A stretch of 64,000 bases of DNA from assembly GCF_016887565.1 (NCBI RefSeq), contig NZ_CP069396.1, positions 1,763,001 through 1,827,000 on the forward strand. The letters are read 5' to 3'. The DNA is from Archangium violaceum. GTDB taxonomy: Bacteria; Myxococcota; Myxococcia; Myxococcales; Myxococcaceae. Below are positions 53,255 through 62,743 of the stretch, in pieces. Numbering within the stretch: the stretch's first letter is position 1; each line of letters begins with the position of its first letter. Position numbers and translations under genes: made by a program. Below the pieces are notes generated by a model. That model was not told where the DNA came from. It saw only the letters and a list, made by a program, of their open reading frames with translations, and made no database searches.

Positions 53255-54376
53255 GTGAGCACCGTTTCCTCCTCGACCCGCCCCCAGGTCGCCCTCACCA
53301 CCGCCGCCGCTTCGTCCGCCCCCACCCTCCCGTCGGGGACCCTCTCCAAGGGCGACTCGGGGACGCCGGTGAAGCAGCTCCAGTCGGCCCTGGTGAAGCT
53401 GGGCTACATGACCCAGGCCCAGATGAACTCCGGCCCCGGCACCTTCGGCCCCCAGACGGAGGCCTCGCTCAAGAAGTTCCAGTCCGCGCACAAGCTGACC
53501 GCCGACGGCGTCTACGGCCCGAAGACGCGCGCCGCGATGCTCAAGGACCTCACCCCCGCCACGCCCTCCAAGCCGCCCTCCTCACCCTCCGTCACCGCCC
53601 CCGCGGCGGGCCTCGAGCGCGGCGACAACGGCGCCGGGGTGAAGCAGCTCCAGTCGGCCCTGGTGAAGCTGGGCTACATGTCCCAGGCCGATATGAACTC
53701 CGGCCCGGGCGTCTACGGCCCCAAGACCGAGGCGTCCGTGAAGAAGTTCCAGTCCGCGTGGAAGCTCGGCGTGGACGGTGAGTACGGCCCGAAGACCAAG
53801 GCCGCCCTCGAGAAGGCGCTCGCCGGTCAGAAGCCTCCCTCCACCAACCCCACCCCCACCCCCGGCGGCCCCGGCAAGGTCACCAAGCCGGACATGAAGT
53901 GGGTCCCCTCCGCCAACTACGGCTCGCGCGGCGGCGCCGACATCGACGCCATCGTCCTGCACCACACCGCCTCCAACAACGTCGACGGCGACCTCAGGGC
54001 CCTCACCAAGCCCAATGGCGACAAGTCGGTGAGCGCGCACTACCTCATCGGCAAGGACGGCACCATCTACCACCTCGTCGATGACAAGATGGCCGCCTGG
54101 CACGCGGGCGTGTCCTCGCTCCACGGCGACAAGAGCCCCAGCGTCAACGCGCGCTCCATCGGCATCGAGATCACCAACGACGGCAGCGGTAAGACTCCCT
54201 TCACCGAGGCCCAGTACCGCGCCCTCGAGAAGCTCGTCCCCTACCTGGCCAAGACGTACGACGTCCCCATGAAGAACATCCTCGGCCACAGGGACGTGGC
54301 TCCCGGCCGCAAGGTCGACCCCGCCGACAACTTCGACTGGGGCCGCATCCGCCGCGCCACCGACGCCGTCATCTGA
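53255..54376 (+). CDS. Peptidoglycan-binding N-acetylmuramoyl-L-alanine amidase
   Basis: 373 residues from a GTG. Two peptidoglycan-binding repeats (about 28-95 and 120-190, each with LKGDSGTPVKQLQSALVKLGYM-type and GPKT) precede an Amidase_2 domain (about 215-370). Its zinc ligands are in IVLHHTASNN, its glutamate region in ARSIGIEITNDG and its C-terminal His/Asp in NILGHRDVAPGRKVDPADNF. It cleaves the bond between muramic acid and L-Ala. No clear signal peptide is seen, so export may be non-classical or by lysis. The two PG repeats are nearly identical at DNA level around 53371 and 53639. Confidence 0.93.
   Translation: MSTVSSSTRPQVALTTAAASSAPTLPSGTLSKGDSGTPVKQLQSALVKLGYMTQAQMNSGPGTFGPQTEASLKKFQSAHKLTADGVYGPKTRAAMLKDLTPATPSKPPSSPSVTAPAAGLERGDNGAGVKQLQSALVKLGYMSQADMNSGPGVYGPKTEASVKKFQSAWKLGVDGEYGPKTKAALEKALAGQKPPSTNPTPTPGGPGKVTKPDMKWVPSANYGSRGGADIDAIVLHHTASNNVDGDLRALTKPNGDKSVSAHYLIGKDGTIYHLVDDKMAAWHAGVSSLHGDKSPSVNARSIGIEITNDGSGKTPFTEAQYRALEKLVPYLAKTYDVPMKNILGHRDVAPGRKVDPADNFDWGRIRRATDAVI
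53371..53700 (+). repeat. Duplicated peptidoglycan-binding repeat in the amidase gene
   Basis: The segment starting GTGAAGCAGCTCCAGTCGGC near 53370 recurs 267 bases later near 53637 almost without change, through a whole PG-binding module. It shows a recent internal duplication. Confidence 0.7.
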
Positions 54377-54421
54377 CGCCCGAGGTTCTCACCGTGGCTC
54401 GCGTGCGCCCGCGTCCCTTTG

Positions 54422-54456
54422 TGCAGTACGCTGCACATGGGCGCGGGCGTACTGCA
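54422..54456. promoter_or_regulatory. Inverted repeat between amidase and giant membrane-protein gene
   Basis: Perfect 10-base arms TGCAGTACGC (54422-54431) and GCGTACTGCA (54447-54456) with a 15-base loop. A second overlapping palindrome GTGCAG-tacg-CTGCAC sits at its left. It could be a terminator of the amidase gene or an operator of the next gene. No T-tract follows. Confidence 0.45.
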
Positions 54457-54544
54457 TCAGGTGGGTAGCACCCCCAAGGCCCCAAGTTCCTCATTTCCCT
54501 GGGCCTCGCGTCCGGCACGGTCGTTGTAGGGGGCTTCTCTCAAC

Positions 54545-57500
54545 ATGTATTGCTCGTCCTGCCGGCAGGAACGGCTCGGGGGTCTGGCGTGTGCCGCCTG
54601 CGGCAACCCCATGTCCCCGCGCCCTCGCGAGGTTCTGGAGCAAGAGCTCGCCCACGTTCAGTTCCTCCTCGCTGAGCTCTCGCACTGGGACCCCTCGTAT
54701 GTCCCCAAGGGGACTCGCGGTTATCTCTCCCAGCGGTACGAGCGCCAGGTCCGCATCCTGCTCTCCGTTCTCGCCGAGAGTCCCTCCGCCCCCCCCAGGG
54801 ACGCGGAGGTTCCTTCCGTGGCTCCAGTGGAGGGCGGGCCCGCTCCTGCTCCGGTGAGCCTCGAGGTCCAGGGAGAGAGCCCGGCGTTTTCCGACACGGT
54901 CGCGGAGGTCTCCGACCGCATGGCCGGGCAGGGCTCGGCTCCGGAGGTTGAGCCAGAGGTTGATCCAGAGGTCGCTCCGGTAGACCCTCACCCCAGCCCT
55001 CTCCCAGAGGGAGAGGGGGCGGACACGGGTTCGACTCGGGATCCGCGATACCCTCACCCCAGCCCTCTCCCGGAGGGAGAGGGGGTGGGGGCGATGGTCC
55101 TTCCTCCCGTTGTCACAGAGCCCCTCTTCGATCCTCCTCCCGTTCGCTCTGTTTCCGCTCGCATCGTCGAGCAGGTCTCGACCTGGGACACCGTCTGGCG
55201 CCCCTTCCTCTACGAGAGCATTGGTTGGTTCATCGGCGCCTTCCTCATCGTCGCTGGTTCGCTCTACCTCGCCTTCGATAGTTGGGCCGGGCTTACCTCC
55301 TTCTCCCGCTCCCTCGTCGTCTTCGGCATGACCGCGGGTTACTCCGCCGCCTTCTCCATCTGCGGCTCCCTCCTCGCCCGCCGCGAGGCCCTCGCCAGCG
55401 CCGGCCGCATCCTCGGTCTCATCGGCGCCGCCGTCGCTCCTCTCGCCGGCGTCGCGCTCGGTCCCGTCGACAGTCTCAGTCTCGACGGTGTTCCGCTCGC
55501 CCTCCTGCTGCCCCTGCTCCTCGCCTGGTCCGTCGCCGCCGCCTGGCTCGTCCGCAAGCCCGCTGAATCCTTCGACGCTCCCTCCCGGCCCTCCGTCCAG
55601 CTCGCGCTCCTCGGCACCACCTTGATGATGGGGCTGGCGTCCCTCTTCGCACGCCTCGGCCCTCTCTCCCTCTGGCTCGATGCGCTCCCCTGCGCCCTCT
55701 TCTTCGTCCTCTCGCGCGGGCGCGTCCCCGAGCCCCGGAGCACCAAGGCCCTCTCCTTCGTCCTGGGCGCTCCCCTCTACCTGGCTCTGCTGTACTTCGT
55801 CCGGTTGCACCTCGCGCTCTCCGCCGGCGGGATGGCTCCCTCCTTCGGCGGTTACGCCCCGTTCCTCGCCTTCCTGCTCGCCGCCTGTCTCGGCTTCCGC
55901 CGGCTCGAGCCCGACGAGGCCGCTGACTCCCTCTCCGTGGGCGTCGCTTCGCTCCAGGTGGCCTGCCTCGTGCTCGCGGCCACGGGCTCGCCCCCGGCCT
56001 TCTTCTTCACCGCCGCCGTCTTCACCTGGACCGTGTTCGGGCTCTCCCGGGGCGCGCTTCCCCGGGTGCGCTGGCTGTACCTCGCCTATGCCGGCGCGTA
56101 CCTCTCCTATGCCTCCTCCGGGCAGCTCGTCCCCGGGGCCGTGCGGGCCCTGATCAACTCGCTCAAGGCCTCGCTGGGTTATCCCGTGGCCGGGAAGCTC
56201 CCGTTCCACTTCGGGGCGCTCTCGGCCGTGCCCTTCGTCCTCGCGGGCGTCGTCCTCGCCGGGTGGTTGCGCTCCCGCGCGGAGCGCTCCTCCTCGGCTC
56301 GGGACATGGCGGTCTCCGAGGTCCTCCTCCGCTCCACCGCCATCGCCAGTCTCGTCTTCGTCCTCCTCGGGCACATGGGCCTCGACCAGCGTCCGGCCTT
56401 CTGGTCCGCGCTCGCGCTCATCCCCCTGTGCGTGGGCAGCGGGCTGCTCTTCGAGCGCCTCTACCTGTCCATCGTCGGTGCGCTGCTCTCCTTCTTCCTC
56501 TCGATCTCCTCCGCCGTCCTCCTGGGACCCTCCGGCTCCTCGCTGGTGTGCGGTGGCGTGGCGCTGGCTTTCGCCGCGCTGTCGCTCGTCTGTACCCGCC
56601 CCACGCGCATTACCTTCAGTGCCGCGGTGGGGTGGCTCTCCTTCGTCGGTTTCGTCTACGGGCTCGGGGCGGGCTCTCATGTGTCTAGCCTGGTGGGCAT
56701 GGCGCTCTGCGGTACCGCCGCGCTCGTCGTGGCGTGGAACCTCGCCAATCCCTTCCTGCTCGCCCTCGCGGCCCTCGTGGCCGCCGCCGTCGTGCCCAAG
56801 TTCGCCAGCCTCGTGGATCCGTCGCTGGTTCCCCTGGCGCTCGTCCTCGCGGCGCTGGGGCTCGCCGCCCTGGGCGAGCTCGGCGGCCGTACCCGGCTGT
56901 TCGGCTGGCCCGGCATCCTGTACGCCCTCCTGGCCTTCGTCTGGGGCCTCTCCATCCAGGTGCCCTGGTTCGGCGTCATCGTGCTCCTGGCCGCGGCGGC
57001 GGTGGCCATCACCTCGCGCACCTTCCCGGGCGTGCGCCCGCTCGCCGTCATCCTCGCCGGCATCGCGCTCCTGCCTCGCATGGGCGTCTTCTCCGCCTGG
57101 CCGTGGATGACGCCCGCGCTGTCCGTCACCTGCTTCATCTTCTGGTCCCTCGGAACCTCGGGAGCCGCCGCGCGCTGGGGACGGAGCGCGAGCACCTTCA
57201 CCGCCGGTCTCGTGGCCCTCCTCTTCCCCCTGCTGGCCGTCGCCCAGTCCCACGGGGCGCAGCCGTACCCGCTGATGCTCGGTGTGGCGCTCGCGGCCCT
57301 CTTCACCGCTCGCGCGCTGCACCCCTCCGTCAGCGTCGTCACCGCCGCTGTCTACGCCAGTGTGGACATCCTCCCGCGCGGCGCCCTGGCCCAGCTGGCG
57401 GTGGCCACGCTGCTGAGTGTCCTCGCCCTGTTCGAGTCCTTCCGGACGACGTTCCGGTGGCTCGCCGGGGAGCGCCGCTTCGCGCTCGCCGCCAGCCTCT

Positions 57501-60025
57501 GCGCCCTGCTGTTCCTGGGCGTCGCCTGCGCTCACCCCCATGAGGCGGAGGTCTACCCGGTCCTCGCTGGCGCGATGCTGCTGCCGCTGCTGTGGACGCG
57601 GGCCAACCACCAGCCCCTCTTCGCGGCCTTCGCGCCACTGCTCGCGTTCTGCGTCGTCCTCGTCTCCCGGGTGCCCATGCCCTGGGCGCCCGCGCTGCCG
57701 CTCCTCTCGCTCGGCGTGGTGCGCGCCGCGGAGCACCTGTCCGCCGCTCGCCTCCTCCTGCTCGGAAAGCCCGACGACGCGCTGGCCCGCCAGCTGTCCG
57801 CGTGGATGCAGGGCGCGCTGACGTTGGTGGGCGTGGTGCTGGTCCCCGAGACCCAGGCCGATCCCTGGACGCTCGGTCTCCTGGTGGCGTCCCTCGTGCT
57901 CCTGCCCGGGCCGAGGCCCTCGGTGCGCGTGGGGCTCGGGGTGGGCCTGCTGCTCCTCTGCTTCCCCCTTCATCCGGTGGCCATCGTGCTGCTGCTGGCG
58001 CTCGGCTTCCTCACGCACCACGTCCCCGGTGCGCTGTGGGCCTTCCTCCGCACGCCGCCGGACCTCCTGCTGCGGCCCCTCACGGTGGGGGGCTCGCTCG
58101 CGCTCTGTGTCGTGTCCATCGCCCTGCACGCGCCCACGCCCGGCGCCATCTCCCTGCTGGCCGGCGTGCTGCTGGTGGGTGCCTTCCTCCTGTCCCAGGG
58201 CTGGATGCTCACCGCCTCGGTGCTCGCGCTCGCCAGTGCCTCGCTGGGCAGGACGGAGCAGCACGGCTTCCTCGACTGGAGTCCGGAGTCGGCGCTCACC
58301 TTCGCCGCGGTGGGCTTCGGCGCGGCGCTCCTGGCGGCCCTGTGCCAGCACGGGGGCATCCAGCGTGCCCTGATGCGGCTGGCCGCGCGCCTGTCACCGG
58401 GACTCTCCGAGACGTGGAGCGAGCCGCTGTGGGTGGCGGGGGCCATCGCCACCGCCGTGCCCCTGGGAATGCACCTGGTGGAGTGGGGCCCGGGCGCGCT
58501 GCCCCTCCCGGTGGCGCTCCTCACGGGCCTCGCCTCGGGCGTGCTGATGGTGGCGCGCGAGCGGTGGATGGCCAACGTGGCCACCGCGCTGCTGGGGACG
58601 ATGCTCGTCGCGCTGGTGCCTCCGCTCTGGACGCCCGCCGTGCTGAGCGGCACGGGGCTCCTGCTGTGCATGCTGGGCACCTGGCTGGACGAGCGCGACT
58701 TCACCGTGGGCGCGGCGCTGCACCACGCGGGCTGGGCGCTGTCGTTGCTGTCGCTCGCCACGTTGCGTGACTTGAAGCACCCGGGCACGGGGGCCTGCTT
58801 CCTGTTCGGCCTCGGGTCGGCCTGGGCGGTGGTGTACCGGCGCCGCGAGCGCGAGGTGGTGGGGTGGGTGGCCACGCTGGTGGCGCTGCACGCGCTGCTC
58901 GCGCACGTGGGGGCCATCTACTCCACCGGCAGGGGCGCGGAGTTCATCCTCCCGCTCTTCGGAGCCCTGTCGGCGCTGCTGGCCACGCTGGCCCTGTCCG
59001 TCGCGGGCGAGCGCGTGCGCCGGGGCGTGGGCCATGCCTTCGCGGTGGTGGCCCTGCTGGAGGTGCTCGGCGGGCTGGTGCTGGTGCCCGGGGAGGCCGG
59101 GGTGATGCGCGAGGCGCTCATCGACTGCGTGTGTCTGGCGGTGCTCTTCTTCGCGCTGGTGCGCCGGGGCGTGCGCGAGCAGGACGAGACCTCCGCCTTC
59201 CTCGCGCAGGGGACGCTGGTGCTCGGCTACCTGGCGGTGCGCCTGCACGCGCTGGTCTCCGGGCTGGGCGCGGCGGACAGCCTCGCGGCGCTGGTGGGCG
59301 GTGCGCTCTTCTCCGGCCTCTACGTCTTCGTGCAGCGCGAGGGCGCGGGGTTGCCCGCCTTCCGCCGGCCCGCGCTGTGGGGCGCCTTCCTCTTCCCCAT
59401 GGCGGGCCTGCTCACCGCGCCGTGGCACCAACCGCTGTACGTGGCGGCCCTGCTGGTGGGCTACGCCGCCCACTTCGCCGCGCTGGCCGCGCACCCCTCG
59501 CAGCGGGGCGTGTCCTCGCTGGTGTCGGTGTGCTCCTTCAACGCGGCGCTCCTCCTCGTCTGGGTGGGCACGGGGGCGGGGGAGCCGCAGTACTACGTCA
59601 TCCCCGCGGGCCTCTCGCTGCTGGTGCTGCTGCGCGTCTTCCAGGACGCGCTCTCCCCGGACACGCGGGCGAAGCTGCGCGCCCTGGCCATCACCGTCGT
59701 CTACGTGGCCGGAGCGTGGAAGCCACTCATGTTCCAGGACGGCGGAGCCATGCTGCTGTGCGTCTTCCTGTGCGTGGTGGGCGTGGCGGCCGGCATGGCG
59801 CTGCGCATCCGCTCCTACGTGTACCTGGGCAGCGCCTTCCTGGTGACGTGCGTCATCGCCAACCTGGCGCGCTTCGGCATCCGGGACCACCGCATGGGCG
59901 CCGCCTTCCTCTCCCTGCTCGGCGTGGGCGTGGTGGGCTTCATGGTGCTCTTCACCGCCAAGCGCGCGGAGCTGCTCGAGCGCTACGAGCGGGTGCGCGC
60001 GATGATGTCCACCTGGGAGGGGTGA
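54545..60025 (+). CDS. Giant multi-pass membrane protein with N-terminal zinc ribbon
   Basis: 1826 residues. Residues 3-19 hold two CxxC pairs (zinc ribbon), then a cytoplasmic helix with an RQVRILLSVL segment. A variable region of ~150 residues follows, in which two copies of a dispersed repeat read in frame give PHPSPLPEGEG. From ~225 to the end it is almost continuous membrane helices (several dozen), the layout of the DUF2339-like giant membrane proteins. No transport or catalytic motif is recognised. The ATG at 54545 is preferred because the zinc ribbon then starts at once. It is a single long gene without partner in the neighbourhood. Confidence 0.85.
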   Translation: MYCSSCRQERLGGLACAACGNPMSPRPREVLEQELAHVQFLLAELSHWDPSYVPKGTRGYLSQRYERQVRILLSVLAESPSAPPRDAEVPSVAPVEGGPAPAPVSLEVQGESPAFSDTVAEVSDRMAGQGSAPEVEPEVDPEVAPVDPHPSPLPEGEGADTGSTRDPRYPHPSPLPEGEGVGAMVLPPVVTEPLFDPPPVRSVSARIVEQVSTWDTVWRPFLYESIGWFIGAFLIVAGSLYLAFDSWAGLTSFSRSLVVFGMTAGYSAAFSICGSLLARREALASAGRILGLIGAAVAPLAGVALGPVDSLSLDGVPLALLLPLLLAWSVAAAWLVRKPAESFDAPSRPSVQLALLGTTLMMGLASLFARLGPLSLWLDALPCALFFVLSRGRVPEPRSTKALSFVLGAPLYLALLYFVRLHLALSAGGMAPSFGGYAPFLAFLLAACLGFRRLEPDEAADSLSVGVASLQVACLVLAATGSPPAFFFTAAVFTWTVFGLSRGALPRVRWLYLAYAGAYLSYASSGQLVPGAVRALINSLKASLGYPVAGKLPFHFGALSAVPFVLAGVVLAGWLRSRAERSSSARDMAVSEVLLRSTAIASLVFVLLGHMGLDQRPAFWSALALIPLCVGSGLLFERLYLSIVGALLSFFLSISSAVLLGPSGSSLVCGGVALAFAALSLVCTRPTRITFSAAVGWLSFVGFVYGLGAGSHVSSLVGMALCGTAALVVAWNLANPFLLALAALVAAAVVPKFASLVDPSLVPLALVLAALGLAALGELGGRTRLFGWPGILYALLAFVWGLSIQVPWFGVIVLLAAAAVAITSRTFPGVRPLAVILAGIALLPRMGVFSAWPWMTPALSVTCFIFWSLGTSGAAARWGRSASTFTAGLVALLFPLLAVAQSHGAQPYPLMLGVALAALFTARALHPSVSVVTAAVYASVDILPRGALAQLAVATLLSVLALFESFRTTFRWLAGERRFALAASLCALLFLGVACAHPHEAEVYPVLAGAMLLPLLWTRANHQPLFAAFAPLLAFCVVLVSRVPMPWAPALPLLSLGVVRAAEHLSAARLLLLGKPDDALARQLSAWMQGALTLVGVVLVPETQADPWTLGLLVASLVLLPGPRPSVRVGLGVGLLLLCFPLHPVAIVLLLALGFLTHHVPGALWAFLRTPPDLLLRPLTVGGSLALCVVSIALHAPTPGAISLLAGVLLVGAFLLSQGWMLTASVLALASASLGRTEQHGFLDWSPESALTFAAVGFGAALLAALCQHGGIQRALMRLAARLSPGLSETWSEPLWVAGAIATAVPLGMHLVEWGPGALPLPVALLTGLASGVLMVARERWMANVATALLGTMLVALVPPLWTPAVLSGTGLLLCMLGTWLDERDFTVGAALHHAGWALSLLSLATLRDLKHPGTGACFLFGLGSAWAVVYRRREREVVGWVATLVALHALLAHVGAIYSTGRGAEFILPLFGALSALLATLALSVAGERVRRGVGHAFAVVALLEVLGGLVLVPGEAGVMREALIDCVCLAVLFFALVRRGVREQDETSAFLAQGTLVLGYLAVRLHALVSGLGAADSLAALVGGALFSGLYVFVQREGAGLPAFRRPALWGAFLFPMAGLLTAPWHQPLYVAALLVGYAAHFAALAAHPSQRGVSSLVSVCSFNAALLLVWVGTGAGEPQYYVIPAGLSLLVLLRVFQDALSPDTRAKLRALAITVVYVAGAWKPLMFQDGGAMLLCVFLCVVGVAAGMALRIRSYVYLGSAFLVTCVIANLARFGIRDHRMGAAFLSLLGVGVVGFMVLFTAKRAELLERYERVRAMMSTWEG
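54984..55018 (-). repeat. Dispersed palindromic repeat, copy 5 (inside a gene)
   Basis: ACCCTCACCCCAG then CCCTCTCCC-aga-GGGAGAGGG, in frame within the giant membrane-protein gene, encoding PHPSPLPEGEG. The frame is kept because the unit has no stop codon in this phase. Confidence 0.85.
55049..55085 (-). repeat. Dispersed palindromic repeat, copy 6 (inside a gene)
   Basis: ACCCTCACCCCAG then CCCTCTCCC-gga-GGGAGAGGG, 65 bases after copy 5 and in the same reading phase, again encoding PHPSPLPEGEG. Two insertions so close suggest duplication of the unit with its flank. Confidence 0.85.
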
Positions 60026-60198
60026 GGCGGGCGGCCCGGCGTCACGCGGGTGGGGGCGAGTCGCAACCGTCCAGTAGTCGTAATCAGCGCGATGCCTGGG
60101 CGTCTGGCGGCCAACATCCCGGGGTGCTCCCTCCTGACGTCTTTCGATAGGTCTGTATTCTTTCGAAACGCAGAGCCGCGCGGAGAGGGAGGCGAGCC
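60026..60198. promoter_or_regulatory. Upstream region of the histidine kinase with direct repeats
   Basis: 173 bases without a gene. CTTTCGA occurs twice, 19 bases apart (near 60142 and 60161), in an AT-richer stretch. It may be a tandem binding site or promoter. Confidence 0.3.
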
Positions 60199-61803
60199 AT
60201 GCGGTCGCGTGAAGCCGTCGTGCAGATGCCGGTATTCCAGAACGCGGATGCCGAGCTGTTCCGGCGCATCCTCGACGCGCTGCCCTACCCCATCTTCTGG
60301 AAGGGGGTGGATCTGCGCTACCTCGGATGCAACACCGCGTTCGCCAGGCTCAGCGGCCTGGAGCACCCCGACAGGGTGGTGGGCCTCACCGACCACGATC
60401 TGCCCTGGCGCACGGGGGACGCGGACTTCTACCGGTCGTGCGACCAGGAGGTGCTGCGCACCGGAGCGCCGCTGCCCGAGTTCGAGGAGGCCGTGCGCGA
60501 CAGCACCGGCTGGCACCGGTGGACGCAGACGAGCAAGGTGCCGCTCCGGGACGAGCGGGGGGGCATCTGCGGAGTGCTCGGCATCCTCGTCGACGTCAGC
60601 AGCCGGCACGAGGCGCAGGAGCAGCTCCAGATGGCGCTCGAGGCGGGCGCGGCGTCCAATCGCCTGCTGAAGGCCCAGGTGCTCGAGCGCGAGTCCATGC
60701 AGCGCGCCCTGGCCACCAGCGAGATGCGGCTGCGCACGGCGGTGCGCGGCGCGCGGATGATCATCTGGGCGCTGGACGCGCGGGGAACCTTCACCTTCTC
60801 GGACGGAGGGGGGCTGGCCGCGCTGGGGCTGCTGCCGGGGGTCCTGGTGGGGCTCAACATCTTCGACCACTACCGGAACAACCCGGACATCGTGCGGCAG
60901 GCCCGGCGGGCGCTGGCCGGTGAGTCCTTCGCCGAATACACGCTGTTCGGCCGCCTGCACTACGAGACACACTACACGCCGGTGTACGATGAGACCGGCA
61001 CGCTCACCGGCGCCATCGGCATCGCCACGGACGTGGAAGAGCGCGTGCGCTACCACGAGATGCTGGAGGCGGAGCTGGAGCGGACGCGCGGGCAGCTGCT
61101 GCAGGTGGAGCGGCTGGCGACGTTGGGCACGCTGGCGGCCGGCGTGGGGCACGAGCTGCGCAACATCTCCACCGTCCTCAACAGCCTGAGGAGCTACTTC
61201 ACCGAGTGCGCCGAGCAGGGCATCCCGCCGGATCCGGAGGAGCTGAAGGAGCTGGGCTGGGCCTGTGAGCACGTGGCCACGCACGGGCGGCACCTGATGG
61301 ACCTGGGCCGGCCCGGCAAGACGCGCGTGGAGCGGGTGGATCTGCGCGAGCTGGTGGCGGGGACGCTGGCCATGTTGCGCACGGCGGGCCGCATCAAGCA
61401 CGTGAAGGTGTCGCTCTCGGCGCCCGAGTCCCCCCTCTGGCTCGAGGTGAGCCGGACGCGGGTGGAGCAGGTGCTGCTCAACCTGGTGAGCAACGCCGCC
61501 GATGCGGTGGAGCCGGTGCGCGACCGGACCGCGGAGGTGTGCGTGCGCCTGCACGAGGACATGACGGCGGGCCTCGTCTGCTGCCGCGTGGAGGACACCG
61601 GCGTGGGCATCCCCGAGGACAAGCTCTCCAACATCTTCGAGCCGTGGTTCACCACCAAGTCTCCGGGCCGCGGCACGGGCCTGGGTCTGCCCGTGGTGCG
61701 CACCATCATCCAGGAGTGCGGAGGAGACCTGTTGGTGGAGAGTCAGGAGGGGAAGGGCAGTGCCTTCACCTTCCGGTTGCGCGCGGCGGGCTCGCCCGCC
61801 TGA
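60199..61803 (+). CDS. PAS-domain sensor histidine kinase
   Basis: 534 residues with a strong ribosome binding site (GAGGGAGGCGAGCC). Two PAS domains (about 15-135: ILDALPYPIFWKGVDLRYLGCNTAFARLSGL; about 175-290: GARMIIWALDARGTFTFSDGGGLAALGL) lead through a coiled coil to the H-box GVGHELRNIS (phosphorylated His at about residue 317). The ATPase domain has NLVSNAADAV, VEDTGVGIP and GRGTGLGLPVV. It is a soluble kinase with no membrane helix, so it senses an internal signal. No response regulator gene is adjacent, so it is an orphan, as is common in myxobacteria. Confidence 0.93.
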   Translation: MRSREAVVQMPVFQNADAELFRRILDALPYPIFWKGVDLRYLGCNTAFARLSGLEHPDRVVGLTDHDLPWRTGDADFYRSCDQEVLRTGAPLPEFEEAVRDSTGWHRWTQTSKVPLRDERGGICGVLGILVDVSSRHEAQEQLQMALEAGAASNRLLKAQVLERESMQRALATSEMRLRTAVRGARMIIWALDARGTFTFSDGGGLAALGLLPGVLVGLNIFDHYRNNPDIVRQARRALAGESFAEYTLFGRLHYETHYTPVYDETGTLTGAIGIATDVEERVRYHEMLEAELERTRGQLLQVERLATLGTLAAGVGHELRNISTVLNSLRSYFTECAEQGIPPDPEELKELGWACEHVATHGRHLMDLGRPGKTRVERVDLRELVAGTLAMLRTAGRIKHVKVSLSAPESPLWLEVSRTRVEQVLLNLVSNAADAVEPVRDRTAEVCVRLHEDMTAGLVCCRVEDTGVGIPEDKLSNIFEPWFTTKSPGRGTGLGLPVVRTIIQECGGDLLVESQEGKGSAFTFRLRAAGSPA

Positions 61804-61906
61804 ATGCCCTGGAGGCAGGCCCGAGGCCTTCGCCCGGTCGTAGAACGTGCAGGCGGCGGTGGAGGTGGATAATGTCCGCCCCCCTTTCGCCTCACGGGAA
61901 CTCCGC

Positions 61907-62686
61907 ATGCGTTGTCTCGCCCTCGTTCCGGTGTGTCTCCTCGTCGCCTGTGCCGGCACCGCGCCCGCGCGCCGTCCCGCGCTCACGGCCGAGCCGCTCC
62001 CCGTGGCCGCCGAGGCTCCCCGGGTGGCCGCGGGTGGCGTCGAGTCCGCCGTCCTCGAGGGGGTGGCGCATGCGCTCATCACCACCGTGGACGCCGCGCG
62101 GCTCGTGTCCTCGGCCGCCAGTCTCCGGGCCTGGCACCCGGGCGCTCCGGGAACACCCTCGGGCGCCGCGGCCCTCATCGTCGAGCGCGCGGTGCAGCTC
62201 GTGGGCGTGAAGCGCCTGGGGAGCGTGGCCCGTGGCGTCCCGGATGACTGCTCCGGCTTCGTGCGGCTCGCCTACCAGCGGGCCGGCATCGACCTGGTCA
62301 GCCATGGTTTCCTCGGCGGGGAGAACGCCGTCTCCGCCATCTTCCGCCGCGCCCAGGGCCAGGGGGCCCTCCGCCAGCGCGCGCGGCCGGGAGACCTCGT
62401 CTTCTTCCGCGAGACGTACGACCGCAACCGCGACGGCCTGCGCAACGACGGGATGACCCACATCGGCGTCGTCGAGACCCTCGAGCCCGACGGCACCGTC
62501 ACCTTCATCCACCGGGGCAGCAAGGGCATCGCCCGCTCGCGGATGAACCTCTTCTTCCCGCGCACCCACCGCGTCGGCCAGGACGGGCCCGTTCTCAACG
62601 ACTACCTGCGGGCCGCCTCTCGCGGCCAGCGCGCCTGGCTGGCCGGGGAACTCTTCGCCGGTTTCGCCTCTCCCGGACCGTTGTAG
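61907..62686 (+). CDS. NlpC/P60-like lipoprotein (peptidoglycan hydrolase)
   Basis: 259 residues from the ATG at 61907. The signal peptide has a lipobox (VCLLVAC). The C-terminal domain shows the NlpC/P60 or CHAP-type pattern: VPDDCSGFVRLAYQRAGIDL (catalytic Cys), RARPGDLVFFRETYDRN and MTHIGVVETLEPDGTVTFIHRGSKGI (catalytic His). It would cut peptide bonds in peptidoglycan at the outer face of the envelope. It is 103 bases after the histidine kinase gene on the same strand. Confidence 0.88.
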   Translation: MRCLALVPVCLLVACAGTAPARRPALTAEPLPVAAEAPRVAAGGVESAVLEGVAHALITTVDAARLVSSAASLRAWHPGAPGTPSGAAALIVERAVQLVGVKRLGSVARGVPDDCSGFVRLAYQRAGIDLVSHGFLGGENAVSAIFRRAQGQGALRQRARPGDLVFFRETYDRNRDGLRNDGMTHIGVVETLEPDGTVTFIHRGSKGIARSRMNLFFPRTHRVGQDGPVLNDYLRAASRGQRAWLAGELFAGFASPGPL

Positions 62687-62743
62687 GAGTCCCAGCGCGC
62701 ATGTGGGTTTGAAGTTGGGCGCCGCTCCTTCGTCAGGAGGCGC

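Noticed and set aside
55021-55050. GGGTTCGACTCGGG resembles a tRNA T-arm
   Set aside because: There is no acceptor, D-arm or anticodon arm around it, and it lies in frame in a coding region between two repeats.
54491-58351. A 1286-codon open frame on the minus strand with Glu/Gly/Arg-rich repeats
   Set aside because: It is the mirror of the giant membrane-protein gene; the composition is of antisense high-GC frames and no domain is seen.
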